Below, piece after piece: positions 17,702-28,200 of a stretch of DNA of 64,000 bases. The stretch spans positions 248,001-312,000 of the forward strand of contig JAXGOI010000001.1 in assembly GCA_040767605.1 (NCBI GenBank). Reading direction: 5' to 3'. Under the pieces are notes generated by a model. That model was not told where the DNA came from and ran no database searches. It saw nothing but the letters and a program-made list of their open reading frames with translations. This DNA comes from JAXGOI01 sp040767605. Lineage in GTDB: Bacteria > Bacillota > Dehalobacteriia > UBA4068. The translations under genes and the position numbers were made by a program. How positions within the stretch are numbered: the stretch's first letter is position 1; each line of letters starts with the position of its first letter.

Positions 17702-20278
17702 TTAGCCTACATCTCCCCTGATGAATACCGGTTTTTCATATACTATTACTTTAATGTCTCCATCACGCACCAGCTGAACAAATTTATAAACCAATTGAGG
17801 ATCAAATTGTTTGCCGGCTTCCTCCTCTAATTCCGCCAGGGCATATTCACTGGAAAGGGCCTCTTTATAGGGCCGCTGGGAAATCATAGCATCAAAGGCA
17901 TCGGCAATGGCAAGGCAGCGGGCCGCAACAGGGATTTGATCCCCTTTAAGGCCTCTGGGGTAACCTTTGCCGTCCCATCTTTCATGGTGGCAGTAAATTG
18001 CCGGCACAACATGGTTTGTTGAAGGCAAATGCTTAATAATATCTACAGACATATCCACATGGGTTTTCATTATTTCATATTCTTCATCCGTAAGCCGCCC
18101 CGGCTTGGAAAGTATATTTTCAGAAATTCCGATTTTGCCTATATCATGCAAAAGAGCGGCCTCTTCCATTAAATCTATATGGGCCTGATCAAGATTTATG
18201 GCCTTAGCCAAAGCTACGGTATAATATGCCACATTGGAGGAATGGCCGAAGGTAAAATGGTCTTTGGCGTCAATTGCCGCCGTTAAGGCAAAAATAGTTG
18301 TGGCATAAGGCATAGTTTGGCTGGCATCGGTAACGGCATTTTTAACCCCTGTTGTTTTAATTTCACTCCCCGGGGTATAAACAACAGTTTGGTTTTTACC
18401 ATTGTTTTTAGCCCGGTAAAGGGCAAGATCCGCCCTTTTTAAAAGCTCAACCCCATTATGGGCATTGTTCGGATAAGTGCAAAGGCCAATGCTTATGGTT
18501 AAAAAGCCGGCTAAATTCTTGGTGCGGAAGTGCTCCACAAAGGTATCATAAACATTCTCCCGGATTTTTTCGGCTAAATCATGAGCTTTAACAGAATCGC
18601 ACATAGGGAGTAAAACGGCAAATTCCTCCCCGCCGTAACGGGCGGCAATACCGGTGCTGCCTACCGCGCTTTTTATAATATGAGCCACTTTTTTAAGGGC
18701 TTCATCCCCCTCATAGTGGCCGTAAAGGTCATTATAAAGCTTAAATATATCTAAATCCAGCATTAAGAGGGAAACAGGGGAACCGTTTTTAGAATTGGCA
18801 ATAACCTGATCCAGCATATTATAAAAGTAACGGTGATTATATAAGCGGGTAAGATTATCTGTTAAAGCCTCTTTTTGGGCCTTTGTGAAAAGATAGGCAT
18901 TATCTATGGCAACGCCGGTAGAGGCCCCAAAAGATTGGAGCAAATCTAAATCCTCGCTGGTATAGGCATTATTATTACTTTTTTTGGCTAAAAACAGTAT
19001 GCCGATAAGATCATTACGGCATTTAATGGGCACAATAACCTCTACCCCTAAAGAGTCTATGTCCTCCCTTTCTTTATTCCACATAGCTTTAAAAGCCGGT
19101 ATGGTATGAAAATCGTCAACCATCAGGCATTTATTATTATTAATTAACCATTTTACCACCGGATTATTTTTATCCAGGCAGATATTTGAAGATTCCAAGC
19201 GCATGGAGGTGCGGAAAACCGTATAATCGCTGCCCCCCACATGCTTTAGTAAAAGGCAGCTTTTAGAAGCCCGCATACCTTTACATACCGCATTAAGCAA
19301 TTCTTCTGAAATAATTTCTAAATCCAGCTTATCCGCAACTTTTACGCTGAAATCCTGCAAAGCAATTCTCTGATTATATTCCGCCTTGCTGAAGATTTTA
19401 TTAACAAGCCTGCGTGAAAAGCTGTAAATAGGCTGCAGAATTAAAGCCACCAATAAAGCAAATAAAGCCGTTACATAAGGGGTATATTCCGGGCGGTGCA
19501 GGCTTATAAAACCCTGAAGCTGCAAGGCAGCTAAAACATAAACCACTGTGGCAAAGGCGGCTAAAATAAAATAAATCATCCCCTGGGTAATAACTAATTT
19601 AAGCTCAAACATTCTTTTTTTATAAATAGCAAAAATAATTAAAAATGCATTAATCAGGCTGGCTAAAATATCTACCGGATATTTGCCTATAGTCGGAAAT
19701 ACATTTAGAAAAATACCCAAAAACATTATCCCCGCCCCAATAAGAATATATTTAACCTTACCATAAGAACGGCTTTCTTTTTTTATGATGCGGGAGGATT
19801 TTATTATAATATTAAGCATTAACATAAGGAAATAAACACAGCAGGGTATGGCCCCCCAACCTACAGAGTAGCTTAAATCTACAGCTTGGGCAGCGGAGAT
19901 ACCGGGGACGGTCATTTCCACCGCTGTTACAACATAACCTAATAAATTAAGGGCAACAGTCCCCGCTATGCCCAAAAACCATAAAAATACATGCAGCTTA
20001 TTTAAAGAATTTGTAAGAACACTTATAAATATATAAATAAAAAAAGGCAGAATAAAAAAAGAAGACACCATAAGCCTGTTCCAGTATATGGGGCCCGGGT
20101 ATAATTGCAGTTTCATCGCCAAAGAGCTGCCCACCCATAAAGTCAGCGCACCTAAAATAAACATAAAGACTTTAATGGGGGTATCTTTACGGGCAACAAT
20201 AAAAAAGATAATCAATAATAAATAAATAGCTAAAGCGGTAATGGGTATACCCCAAAAGAACAGCGTAACAGGAGTCAA
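17702..20278 (-). CDS. Membrane receptor with GAF, GGDEF and HD-GYP domains (c-di-GMP turnover)
   Basis: Likely both makes and breaks down cyclic di-GMP in response to a membrane signal. The N-terminal ~290 residues form 7-8 helices resembling the histidine-kinase 7TM sensor module. They are followed by a GAF domain (about 305-465), a GGDEF domain (about 470-635) with an intact GGEEF active site at 549-553, and an HD-GYP phosphodiesterase (about 660-835) with H679, HD at 711-712 and GYP at 772-774. All catalytic motifs look intact, so both activities are possible. The start is a TTG immediately after the GH3 stop, with GGAGGTGG inside the end of the GH3 gene, so translation is probably coupled. 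Last gene of a three-gene operon. Confidence 0.93.
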   Translation of the reverse strand: MTPVTLFFWGIPITALAIYLLLIIFFIVARKDTPIKVFMFILGALTLWVGSSLAMKLQLYPGPIYWNRLMVSSFFILPFFIYIFISVLTNSLNKLHVFLWFLGIAGTVALNLLGYVVTAVEMTVPGISAAQAVDLSYSVGWGAIPCCVYFLMLMLNIIIKSSRIIKKESRSYGKVKYILIGAGIMFLGIFLNVFPTIGKYPVDILASLINAFLIIFAIYKKRMFELKLVITQGMIYFILAAFATVVYVLAALQLQGFISLHRPEYTPYVTALFALLVALILQPIYSFSRRLVNKIFSKAEYNQRIALQDFSVKVADKLDLEIISEELLNAVCKGMRASKSCLLLKHVGGSDYTVFRTSMRLESSNICLDKNNPVVKWLINNNKCLMVDDFHTIPAFKAMWNKEREDIDSLGVEVIVPIKCRNDLIGILFLAKKSNNNAYTSEDLDLLQSFGASTGVAIDNAYLFTKAQKEALTDNLTRLYNHRYFYNMLDQVIANSKNGSPVSLLMLDLDIFKLYNDLYGHYEGDEALKKVAHIIKSAVGSTGIAARYGGEEFAVLLPMCDSVKAHDLAEKIRENVYDTFVEHFRTKNLAGFLTISIGLCTYPNNAHNGVELLKRADLALYRAKNNGKNQTVVYTPGSEIKTTGVKNAVTDASQTMPYATTIFALTAAIDAKDHFTFGHSSNVAYYTVALAKAINLDQAHIDLMEEAALLHDIGKIGISENILSKPGRLTDEEYEIMKTHVDMSVDIIKHLPSTNHVVPAIYCHHERWDGKGYPRGLKGDQIPVAARCLAIADAFDAMISQRPYKEALSSEYALAELEEEAGKQFDPQLVYKFVQLVRDGDIKVIVYEKPVFIRGDVG

Positions 20279-21898
20279 TTATTCCACCTCCTCCTTGCCG
20301 CGAATAGCCCTGAGTATGGATGTTATATCAGCATGGGGCGGGTTAAGCCGGCGGATTTTATGCCCCAGCTGCTCACCGCATTTAGAAATTGTGCCGGTAG
20401 GAATAACCGTAACAACTAAAGGGTCTATGCCTAAAAGGCGTTTTAAGTCTTTATAGTCATTATCCACATAGCGGAAATAAATGCTTAAATGCTCCTTAAC
20501 AATTTCGGCGGTAATTAAGCCTACGCTGCCCTGATTATCGGATTCTATATATAAATGCATAAATGTGCGGTTTTGGCAATCATATTCTTTAATGGCAACC
20601 CAATCCCCAATCTCAAGCTTGGAAATTTCAATAGCCCTGGTTATGGTAGCCTCGGTAATTCTGGTAAAGCCGGAAATATCAATTACTGTGGGAACCCTAT
20701 CAATATAGGCAAACTGGGGGTAGTCAATTTCTTCAGCGCTATTGGAAAGGGATATGCAACGGAAAACATCACCAATCCGGTAGCGGGCAAAGGCCCCGCC
20801 TTTAAAATTGGTAATAACGATTTCATAATTTCGGTTCTCTTCAAGCTCATTCATTAGATAAGTATTGGGCTCATAAGAGGGGTCGCTTATACTCCGCTCC
20901 ATTTCGTCTTCGGGGATAAACTCATAAAAGCAGACATCCGGAAATAATACCAGGCCGTTTTTCTTCCAGGTTTCCGTAGCTATCCAGGTGGCCTCGGTGC
21001 CGCCAAAAATCTCAAGAGGCCTTACTCCCCAATAATACTCTATTTTATCTTTAAAATAAGCGGAATCCGTACCCGCGCAGCCCAGGCCTTTAAGTTTAAA
21101 AATATTTTTAGGCAAAAGCTGCTCCCCTAAAAGCTTATGCCTCAGCCAGGCTTTTATAATACGGTAACTCATATTAGGCTTCGTTAAAAAGGGATTATAG
21201 CCTAAAGCGCCTTTGCCCCCGGCGCTATGGCCCTCGGCAAACTCTTCGCTCATTCTGGCAATAACACTGCTTAAGCCGAAGAAAAGATCAATGCCCTGGC
21301 GCATACCCATTTTAAAGCCGATTTTATTTCTCTGGCCAAAGCTCATTTTTTCGGCCTCTTTGGTTTGGGGTAAAAAATTTACATCAACTTCCCCTTCTAA
21401 AAGATAGGGAACAATACCTGTTAAATATGGCAGGGGGGCTAAACCATAAAGAAAATTATCCCCCTGATCTAAAGAAAAGCTGCCTTTTTTATTACTTGTG
21501 GCCAAAATAACGCAAGCCAGAGAATTCCCCAAATGGCCGTCTATCATGGCTTTGGAATAAGGGGCAACCTTAACGGGGTTTTTACCCCCTTCCCAGGTGG
21601 TTTCTATCCATAATGCCGCCTCTGCGGGCAAATAATCATCAGCCTTTTGCAAGAGAATATCCGCATAATCCTCATAAGTTGTAAGGGGAATTTGGCTGCG
21701 GAATTCTTCCATGGTTTTAGGGCAGGCGCCTTTCATAATCCGCTTGCCCAGTTTGGATTGGGAATAAAGCTCTATTTGCTCTAAAAGCAGCCTTTCCTGG
21801 ATTTCCATATACTCATTTAAGGAAATATCAAGAAAACCGCAATATTCCTTCCAAATGCGGCTGTATTCTTTTTTGCGGATTCTATCCTTAAATGCCAT
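20279..21898 (-). CDS. GH3-family acyl-adenylate-forming enzyme
   Basis: Member of the GH3 branch of the ANL (firefly luciferase) superfamily. In plants GH3 enzymes adenylate a carboxylate and join it to an amino acid; bacterial members have unknown substrates. Visible family motifs are EGGKNPVKVAPYS in the N-terminal half, the adenylation motif FGGTEATWIATE, ITNFKGGAFARYRIGDVFR, and a C-terminal domain ending GHKIRRLNPPHADI. Its 539 residues are typical. It overlaps the upstream methyltransferase-like gene by one base and abuts the c-di-GMP receptor gene. The pairing suggests a small-molecule conjugate linked to a membrane signal, which is inference. Confidence 0.88.
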   Translation of the reverse strand: MAFKDRIRKKEYSRIWKEYCGFLDISLNEYMEIQERLLLEQIELYSQSKLGKRIMKGACPKTMEEFRSQIPLTTYEDYADILLQKADDYLPAEAALWIETTWEGGKNPVKVAPYSKAMIDGHLGNSLACVILATSNKKGSFSLDQGDNFLYGLAPLPYLTGIVPYLLEGEVDVNFLPQTKEAEKMSFGQRNKIGFKMGMRQGIDLFFGLSSVIARMSEEFAEGHSAGGKGALGYNPFLTKPNMSYRIIKAWLRHKLLGEQLLPKNIFKLKGLGCAGTDSAYFKDKIEYYWGVRPLEIFGGTEATWIATETWKKNGLVLFPDVCFYEFIPEDEMERSISDPSYEPNTYLMNELEENRNYEIVITNFKGGAFARYRIGDVFRCISLSNSAEEIDYPQFAYIDRVPTVIDISGFTRITEATITRAIEISKLEIGDWVAIKEYDCQNRTFMHLYIESDNQGSVGLITAEIVKEHLSIYFRYVDNDYKDLKRLLGIDPLVVTVIPTGTISKCGEQLGHKIRRLNPPHADITSILRAIRGKEEVE

Positions 21899-22470
21899 TA
21901 GAGAATCCTCCCTTTACGGAAAAAAGCCAGGCAATTATTAAGGCTTTTTTTTGTTGGTATAAGAAAAGGGGTTTTCTGCCGGTATGCCTCATAGCCCCTT
22001 AAAGCTTTAGGGAAAAAGTAACGGTCCTGAACCCAAACATGGATAATATCCATAACAGTCCAAATAATTGCGGCGGCAAAAACCAAAGAACTGCCGGTTG
22101 CCAGCCATAAAAATATATACATGGCAAAAAAACCAATAACCCCGGGGTGCCGGCAAAGAGCATATAAGCCGGTATCCACAACTTTATTCCCATCCCCTTC
22201 AATATAGGTTTTACGAAAGGGCAAAGCGAAAAACAGGGAATAAAGCATAAAAAGCAAACCCAAAAACGAGAGTAAAAGAAAAGGTATACTGCCGGCCCAA
22301 AACCAATTATCCGGTATGCCTTTAATAAGTAAAAAAAGGGTAGCCCCAGCTAAGCCTATGCACCCGGCCCCAAAGCAGAGATTGCATAACTTATTTATGG
22401 GGTATAGCTTATTAAAATCAAAAATATATAATAATAGAAAAGAAAATGCCCCGAAAGCTATGTATATCAT
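21898..22470 (-). CDS. Isoprenylcysteine methyltransferase/NnrU-like integral membrane protein
   Basis: Small membrane protein with about five helices. Near residue 110 the segment GLYALCRHPGVIGF resembles the RHPxYxG signature of ICMT/PEMT-type membrane methyltransferases, and the ending RGYEAYRQKTPFLIPT resembles their Y..Y..TP(F/R)xxP tail. In those families the protein uses S-adenosylmethionine to methylate a lipid-like or carboxylate substrate; here the substrate is unknown. First gene of the operon, with a strong promoter about 50 bases upstream. Confidence 0.75.
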   Translation of the reverse strand: MIYIAFGAFSFLLLYIFDFNKLYPINKLCNLCFGAGCIGLAGATLFLLIKGIPDNWFWAGSIPFLLLSFLGLLFMLYSLFFALPFRKTYIEGDGNKVVDTGLYALCRHPGVIGFFAMYIFLWLATGSSLVFAAAIIWTVMDIIHVWVQDRYFFPKALRGYEAYRQKTPFLIPTKKSLNNCLAFFRKGRIL

Positions 22471-22522
22471 TTAGTTTAAATCTCCGCAGGTAAAATAATC
22501 CCTGAAGAATCAATTTCTCATA

Positions 22523-22551
22523 ATTATACATTAAACAATAAATTTAGTCAA
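22523..22551 (-). promoter_or_regulatory. Promoter of the methyltransferase-like/GH3/HD-GYP operon
   Basis: On the minus strand TTGACT (22546-22551), 17-bp spacer, TATAAT (22523-22528), a near-consensus sigma-A promoter about 50 bases before the first start codon. Confidence 0.85.
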
Positions 22552-22784
22552 TATAATAATAGTTTATTATTATAATATAATTAGTTTTCCGCACTTAAAA
22601 ACTGCTGTAAAGAGTATATATCAAGCTGATAACCAATACTATTAATAACAAGAAAAAACAAAATGCAGAATAATCGCTTATTTAATATACTGTATATTGT
22701 ATGAATTAAGCAACGGCAAAAATTTGCACTTTAAATAACCTTTAAAAAGCGACAATAATTAAAAAGGCCTGTAAGATAATAAAA
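22552..22784 (+). other. AT-rich intergenic stretch, no gene seen
   Basis: This stretch lies between the operon promoter above and the terminator of the following operon. No open frame longer than a few codons with a ribosome site, and no convincing RNA structure. Confidence 0.6.
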
Positions 22785-22815
22785 AAAGGCCGCAAATTAA
22801 AATAAAGGCCGTTTT
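22785..22815 (-). terminator. Probable terminator of the flavoprotein/dehydrogenase/giant-protein operon
   Basis: On the minus strand AAACGGCC and GGCCTTT pair with one bulged base around a 15-base loop, then a seven-U run follows. It begins 4 bases after the flavoprotein stop. The stem is weak, so confidence is moderate. Confidence 0.6.
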
Positions 22816-22818
22816 TCT

Positions 22819-23889
22819 TTAAATCTCGGCTTCTTTAGCGTCTATATTTAATATCCTCCGGGCAAAGGACTCCACCCTTTCCTCCAGGCCGGGATTATTA
22901 AAAACGCTGCCGGGGCTGTTGGCTGTTTCTATTAAAGCAAAACGGGGAGGTAAAATAAAGGTTTTATTCATATTCAGGCCGCTGATTAATTGCTGAGCTA
23001 AAACATCCCCCCCGCTGTAACCGGAAACAATAATCGCATAAAGGGATTTATCAAAAAATCTGGTTTTACGGAAAAGAGCCGTCAGGCGGTTAATAAAGGC
23101 GGCAATATTAGCCCCTACGGCATCATTATAATTGGGGCAAAGTAAAAGCAGGGCATCGCATTCTAAAATAGCGGGGTAAACATCCTCCACAATTACCCCC
23201 CCATAAAAGCACTCTTCTTTTTCCCCAAAATGCAAACAGGTTTTATAAGGGCAGCCGATACAATCAATAACGGCGCCGTTACGCAAATTAATTTCTTTAA
23301 TTTGGCAGGAATTTAAGCGGCTTTTAACCAGCTTCCAAAGGCCTAAAGTATTTGAGGTTTTCTTACAGCTGGCATGGAGAACCAGTATTTTGGGCTTAAT
23401 TTTTTTCTCTGTTTTAAAAGCCAGAAGGTTCTCCACCAGTTGGCGGCCGGATTCTAAATAGGCCCCCATATTATCGGTGGCTAAATTCATAGCCACAATA
23501 TTAAAGTTATTTAAGGAGGCCGTACCCTCCACAAGGGGCCGGCCTGGGAAGGCGCATCCGGCTAAATTTGCACTAAATACAAGCTCCCGCCCTATTTCTT
23601 TAGTGTAAAGCTCACTATTGCCGTCAATTAAAACAGAGCCGACACTATCTTCAAAACAGTTTTGGTCCAGGCGGATTTTCTTTAAAAACTTATAATACTC
23701 CAAATTTATCCCCGATTGCCCCAGAGAAATTACAAAAAGAATTCTTCCGCCTTTTACAGGCTTAAAATCCTTGGAAAAACGGATAAGCTCATAATCATAG
23801 CCCTTTAGGGCATAATCCATAATTTTTCTTAAGCGAAGAGTTTTGCTTTTTTCCGGGCAATTGGGCATAAGAACCGTTAATTTTACCAC
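22819..23889 (-). CDS. Flavodoxin-fold (NADPH-dependent FMN reductase-like) protein with an uncharacterised N-terminal half
   Basis: Residues from about 165 onward form an FMN-reductase/iron-sulfur-flavoprotein-type flavodoxin domain: KPKILVLHASCKKTSNT (phosphate loop), CIGCPYKTC in the place where related proteins carry a Cys cluster, then CDALLLLCPNYNDAV and VSGYSGGD. The first ~150 residues match nothing I recognise. I start at a GTG six bases after GGGGGAG; a TTG directly upstream of it is the alternative. A longer frame would run into the preceding gene. It lies 32 bases after the dehydrogenase-like gene, third in an operon with the giant protein. A redox role is likely; the partner is unknown. 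Confidence 0.75.
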   Translation of the reverse strand: MVKLTVLMPNCPEKSKTLRLRKIMDYALKGYDYELIRFSKDFKPVKGGRILFVISLGQSGINLEYYKFLKKIRLDQNCFEDSVGSVLIDGNSELYTKEIGRELVFSANLAGCAFPGRPLVEGTASLNNFNIVAMNLATDNMGAYLESGRQLVENLLAFKTEKKIKPKILVLHASCKKTSNTLGLWKLVKSRLNSCQIKEINLRNGAVIDCIGCPYKTCLHFGEKEECFYGGVIVEDVYPAILECDALLLLCPNYNDAVGANIAAFINRLTALFRKTRFFDKSLYAIIVSGYSGGDVLAQQLISGLNMNKTFILPPRFALIETANSPGSVFNNPGLEERVESFARRILNIDAKEAEI

Positions 23890-23921
23890 CAATATCTCCC
23901 CCAGCTTTGTTTTGGCTAAAT

Positions 23922-25217
23922 TTAGGCCTCGGGGCCGCAATTAATTTTTGCCAGGCCCTCCGCGGCAGATTCTATCCGCTTAAAAAGCGCCTCCGGCAAG
24001 GGCAATACTTCAAACTCCGGCCCCCTGGCGGTATCTCTGTTTTTAGCCCCCATATATATACCCGCCAAAAAGTTGGCGCTATAATGCCACTGGCCTTTTA
24101 AGGTACGAATAATTGAAATAGCCCCTGAAGATAGAGCCGGGGCAATATAGGGCTTAAAGCCTGCCTCCCGGATAGCTAAATTCGCTTTAACAGCCAGTTT
24201 GGTCAGCTCTTTAGAAGCTTTATCATTATAATTCTCAATGCTGTTTGCCAAAACCAGGCCCTCCCCATGGGGCCCGTATGCCCGGCCCTCCCTTAAAAAG
24301 CCGGCTAAGCCCTTCTCTTTTTTGGCATAATAAGCCCCTCTGCTATTCATAACCCCTAAGCCATAGCCTTTTATTTGCTCCGGGCGCAAGCCAAGCCAGG
24401 TATAATCTCCATTTTCTCCTAAATTGGAGGCCAAAAAAGCGGCCTTGCATAATAAATCCACCGGGTCTGAAATTACGGCAAATATGCCCTTAAAATCCTT
24501 ATTAGCCGCCTCTTTGGCATAATGGGCGATAATTTTTTTATTCCCGCTAAACTGCGCCATACGAATATCCCCCTGCTCTTTGCCTAAGGGGGGAACTCCG
24601 ACAGATGGGCAAAATATAAGCATATCTCCGGAGAAGAGCTCATCCTCCCCGATTATTTCCACTTCCGGGAGGCTGTTATAATCCCAGGGCGGGGTAATTT
24701 GATTTATTTCCATTTCCCAGCGCCGGCATATTTTAGGGTTTATATCATAAATACCGATACTTTCAATAATATCTCCGCCTAAAAGCCTTAGCCCCATAAG
24801 CAAAGTACCGCCTACATCCCCTAGGGCTAAAATATTAACTCTTTTTTTATTAGGGCTTTTTTTAAAATTATTGGCGGCATCTTGCAAAAATTGCAAATAA
24901 CCGGGGTAAGAGGTGTTTACCGCCATTACTTTGCCGGCATTTATAAATTCTTTTAAGGAATTATCAATTGCAGGTTTTAAAGCCGCTGTTTTATCCTGCC
25001 AGCAATTATCATTAAGCCAGCTGATATTCTCCTGGTTTTCATACAGCATGGCGGGGCGGTTTAATAAAAACGAGGCCTTAGTCTCCCCCGGCTTCCCTGT
25101 ATAAAGGTAGTAAATCTCTTTACCTTCTGCCAAAGCCTGCTCTTTAGTAATTTTAGTAAAACCGTATTCATCCTTAAGAGAAAAAAGCATAAGGCCCTTA
25201 TATTTATAGAAGAACAT
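23922..25217 (-). CDS. LDH/MDH-superfamily dehydrogenase with a 125-residue N-terminal extension
   Basis: Predicted NAD-dependent 2-hydroxyacid dehydrogenase. The Rossmann motif ILALGDVGGTLL (about 129-140) and an acidic ligand IYDIN are followed by the lactate/malate dehydrogenase catalytic set in order: R219 in GDIRMAQF, D254 in SDPVDLL, R293 in NSRGAYY and H317 in GPHGEG. The 125 residues before the Rossmann fold are not part of normal LDH or MDH. Substrate loop residues differ from both, so the substrate cannot be read off. ATG after AGGAGGG. Second gene of the operon, 37 bases after the giant protein. Confidence 0.75.
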   Translation of the reverse strand: MFFYKYKGLMLFSLKDEYGFTKITKEQALAEGKEIYYLYTGKPGETKASFLLNRPAMLYENQENISWLNDNCWQDKTAALKPAIDNSLKEFINAGKVMAVNTSYPGYLQFLQDAANNFKKSPNKKRVNILALGDVGGTLLMGLRLLGGDIIESIGIYDINPKICRRWEMEINQITPPWDYNSLPEVEIIGEDELFSGDMLIFCPSVGVPPLGKEQGDIRMAQFSGNKKIIAHYAKEAANKDFKGIFAVISDPVDLLCKAAFLASNLGENGDYTWLGLRPEQIKGYGLGVMNSRGAYYAKKEKGLAGFLREGRAYGPHGEGLVLANSIENYNDKASKELTKLAVKANLAIREAGFKPYIAPALSSGAISIIRTLKGQWHYSANFLAGIYMGAKNRDTARGPEFEVLPLPEALFKRIESAAEGLAKINCGPEA

Positions 25218-25254
25218 TTTACCCTCCTATCCTCCCCGGCAAATAAATATATTT

Positions 25255-28200
25255 TTAATCCATATAATGTTTAAGGCGCTTTAAGGCCTCAATATCATTC
25301 TCCACATAAACGGAGGGAGAAAGGCTGTAATCATAGTTTACACAAGGCCCTTTATCCGGGCAGCGGGAGGTTAAAATAACATCCCCCAGTCGGTTTAGGG
25401 TCAGGTTTCTTTCAAAAAGCTCCTGATATTCAGCCTCCAGCACCGTTAAAATATCCCTGGCATTTTCCAGGCAGGTTAAAGAAAAATCATAAATATCCGT
25501 CGCCGAGGCCCCTGCAATAAAGCGGGGGGCCACATAGGGGAGTATCATATTTACAGAAGGGATAAGATTACCCTTTATGCCGCCCTCTCTGTGTACGGCA
25601 TCCCCACCGATAAAGGGATAAAGGCTTGATTCCACAAACCATAAACGCAAATTAGGCACATAATAAACACTTTCCGCCTGGCGGTTTTGAATTGTCATTA
25701 AATCCCGCCCCCGGCCGGACATTATACCCACCAGAATTTTTTTAATATTTACCCTTTCCTGCTTAAATAGAGGGTCCAGCTCACGCAGGCGGTAGCCCTT
25801 ATGCAAAATATCGTCAACTAAAATCACCGGGCGGCCAAAAGATTTTATGGTTTTTACCTGATTGCTTAAAGGAGAGTAAAAGGGGTAGGCGGTAATTTCA
25901 AATTCCTTAATATCCGGCTCAAACATTTTTTCGGTATGGAGGGTTTTTGTTACGGTGCTGGGAACAACCACCCCCCTGAGGATTTTACCGAAAGGTACGC
26001 ACATATATTTACCTAAAGACGCCTTGGAGCGGGAATCCCTAACATCTTTATTGCTGGGTATTTTATTTATTTGGGCTATTTTATTAACCAACCTGCAATT
26101 CATTAAATCAGAATTAATTGAAAGGACTAAATTGCCGGGGTAAAGCCGGGTTAAGGCATATTGCAGCCTTCTATGGGTTTTTGCCGTAATCTCTAAAACC
26201 CTTTCATTTGTATTAAAGGGGCCTTTAACGGTGTTTTGAATATTTTCCAGCAAAACCAGGGGGAATTTCATATCTACGGCATATACCGGGTTATTAGGGC
26301 TGCTGCAGGGTACTTTTACAAAACCCTGCCTTTCTAAAACATTAATAATCCCTGAATCTATTTCCGCCCCAATCGGGCGGTAAAGAGCATAAGTATAATC
26401 GTTTTTCAGGCAATAGGCTAAAACCTCGGTAATAATCCATTGAACCAAATCCCTGCCCCGTACGCTTTTATCAACATAAATTCCGGTTAAAACCATTATT
26501 TTCCCCGCCGTATTACGGCGTATATATTCGGCAATTTCCATACTTCGGAATTCCGAATACAAATCCGCCGGGTTTAAATGGTGAAAGGCCACAAAACCCA
26601 GGGGTTTGGGGCTGCCTAAATTATCCTTTAAAACCATTAATTGCTCGGGGTTATTCTCCATAAAATCTTTAACAATATTTAAATCAATGCAATCCACGGC
26701 CAGCATTTCAAAAATCTGGCGGCGGGAATCTTCATTTAACTCTTTATAATGCTCAAAATGAATTTCATCCGCCCTTAAAACCTGCTTATATTGGGGCGCC
26801 CTAAGGTAAAGGCTGTAATCATAGATAAATTTCTGGGCGACAGGGTCAATAAGGCTTGAAATATCCCGGTTATTATCAATGCTTTCCCGGATTCTGGTAG
26901 AGCTGATATCCTCTAAATATAGGGGAAGGGTAAGCTCTATAATGTCTCCCTTTATCTCTGTTTTCAGGCTTTTGGCCCCCGCTTTTACTATTCCCTCGGG
27001 GCTTTCATAGGAGGTTCTGCTAAAGATTATATGGTTAAAGCTATGGATGGAATCTCTTTTAGCCGGGCTTTTATAAGAGGAGGCATTCTCTATTACATCG
27101 CTGCCCACTACAATATAAATTTGTTTTTCCGGAAAAAGGCCGCGTAAATTCCGTAAATCCCTAGGGTTTGCAATATTTACCGGGATATCATCCGGGAAGA
27201 GATAAACATTAAACTCATCCGCCACAGACATATTAATTATATGGCGTCTTATCATTCGGGGCTGAGTCTTTTTAGACCAGGAGAATTCATCTAAAGCCAA
27301 ATAAACCTCAAAGCCTAAATCGCGAATTTCTTTAACTATACCCTTATGACTTAAAGAAAAGGGGTCAAAAGTTCCGGGGAAAAAGGCAATTTTTTTACCC
27401 TCTGCCAATTCAAACTTTTTAAAACGGAAAATATAATCCGCGATAAATCTGTATATATGGTTTAAAGAAGCAGCATTATTAAAAAATAAAAGGTTTGAGC
27501 CCCCCCCCTGGGAAAGCTCCCCTAAAAGGGTAAGGAGCTTTTTATAAATCTGCCTGAAAATAGCGTATTTTTCCTGAGGCAAAAGCTGCAAAGAGCCGAA
27601 AATATGCTTGCTGATTACTAAAAAAGCCTCCTGGCTGACTACCTCATTATAATTAGCTACCCCCCCGATAAGCATGCCCAAAATAATATTCTTTCTCCCC
27701 TCGTTTTCGGGTAAATCTTCGGGGAAGCGCTGGGTATAGACAGGGTAATGCCTTATAATAACCCCCAGGGTGTTTAAAACCACCGAGGCCACCCTTTCAT
27801 TTGAGGTTTCTAAAAGCCGGCGGAGATTCCCCAAAAGCTCGTCTAACTCTTTGGGATGAAGGTAAAGGGCAAACTGGCCTAAATATTCCGGAATATACTT
27901 AGAGATTTCATATTCCCCTATTTCCAGCCCCCGGGCAAGCTCTATGGCTATTTCATTACGCTGATCCAAAGAAAGCAGAGGCGCTATGGAAATTAAAGCC
28001 TCCCCCGCCTTATGGCGGACAACTATTCTTTCGCTCACTTTAATTAAATTAGAAAAATGAGTGGCAATATGAAGAACCTGCCCTTTTTCATTATTGGCCA
28101 GCCAATCCAAAAGGAAGGATATATTGGCAATTTTTCTGATCCAGGGGGTGGCAACCTTTAAATTCTCTAAAAAAATTGTAGAAATAGACTTGCATTTGCT

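Noticed and set aside
22552..22784. Short frames in the AT-rich gap before the GH3 operon
   Set aside because: The longest with an ATG (near 22663) is only 13 codons and lacks a ribosome site.
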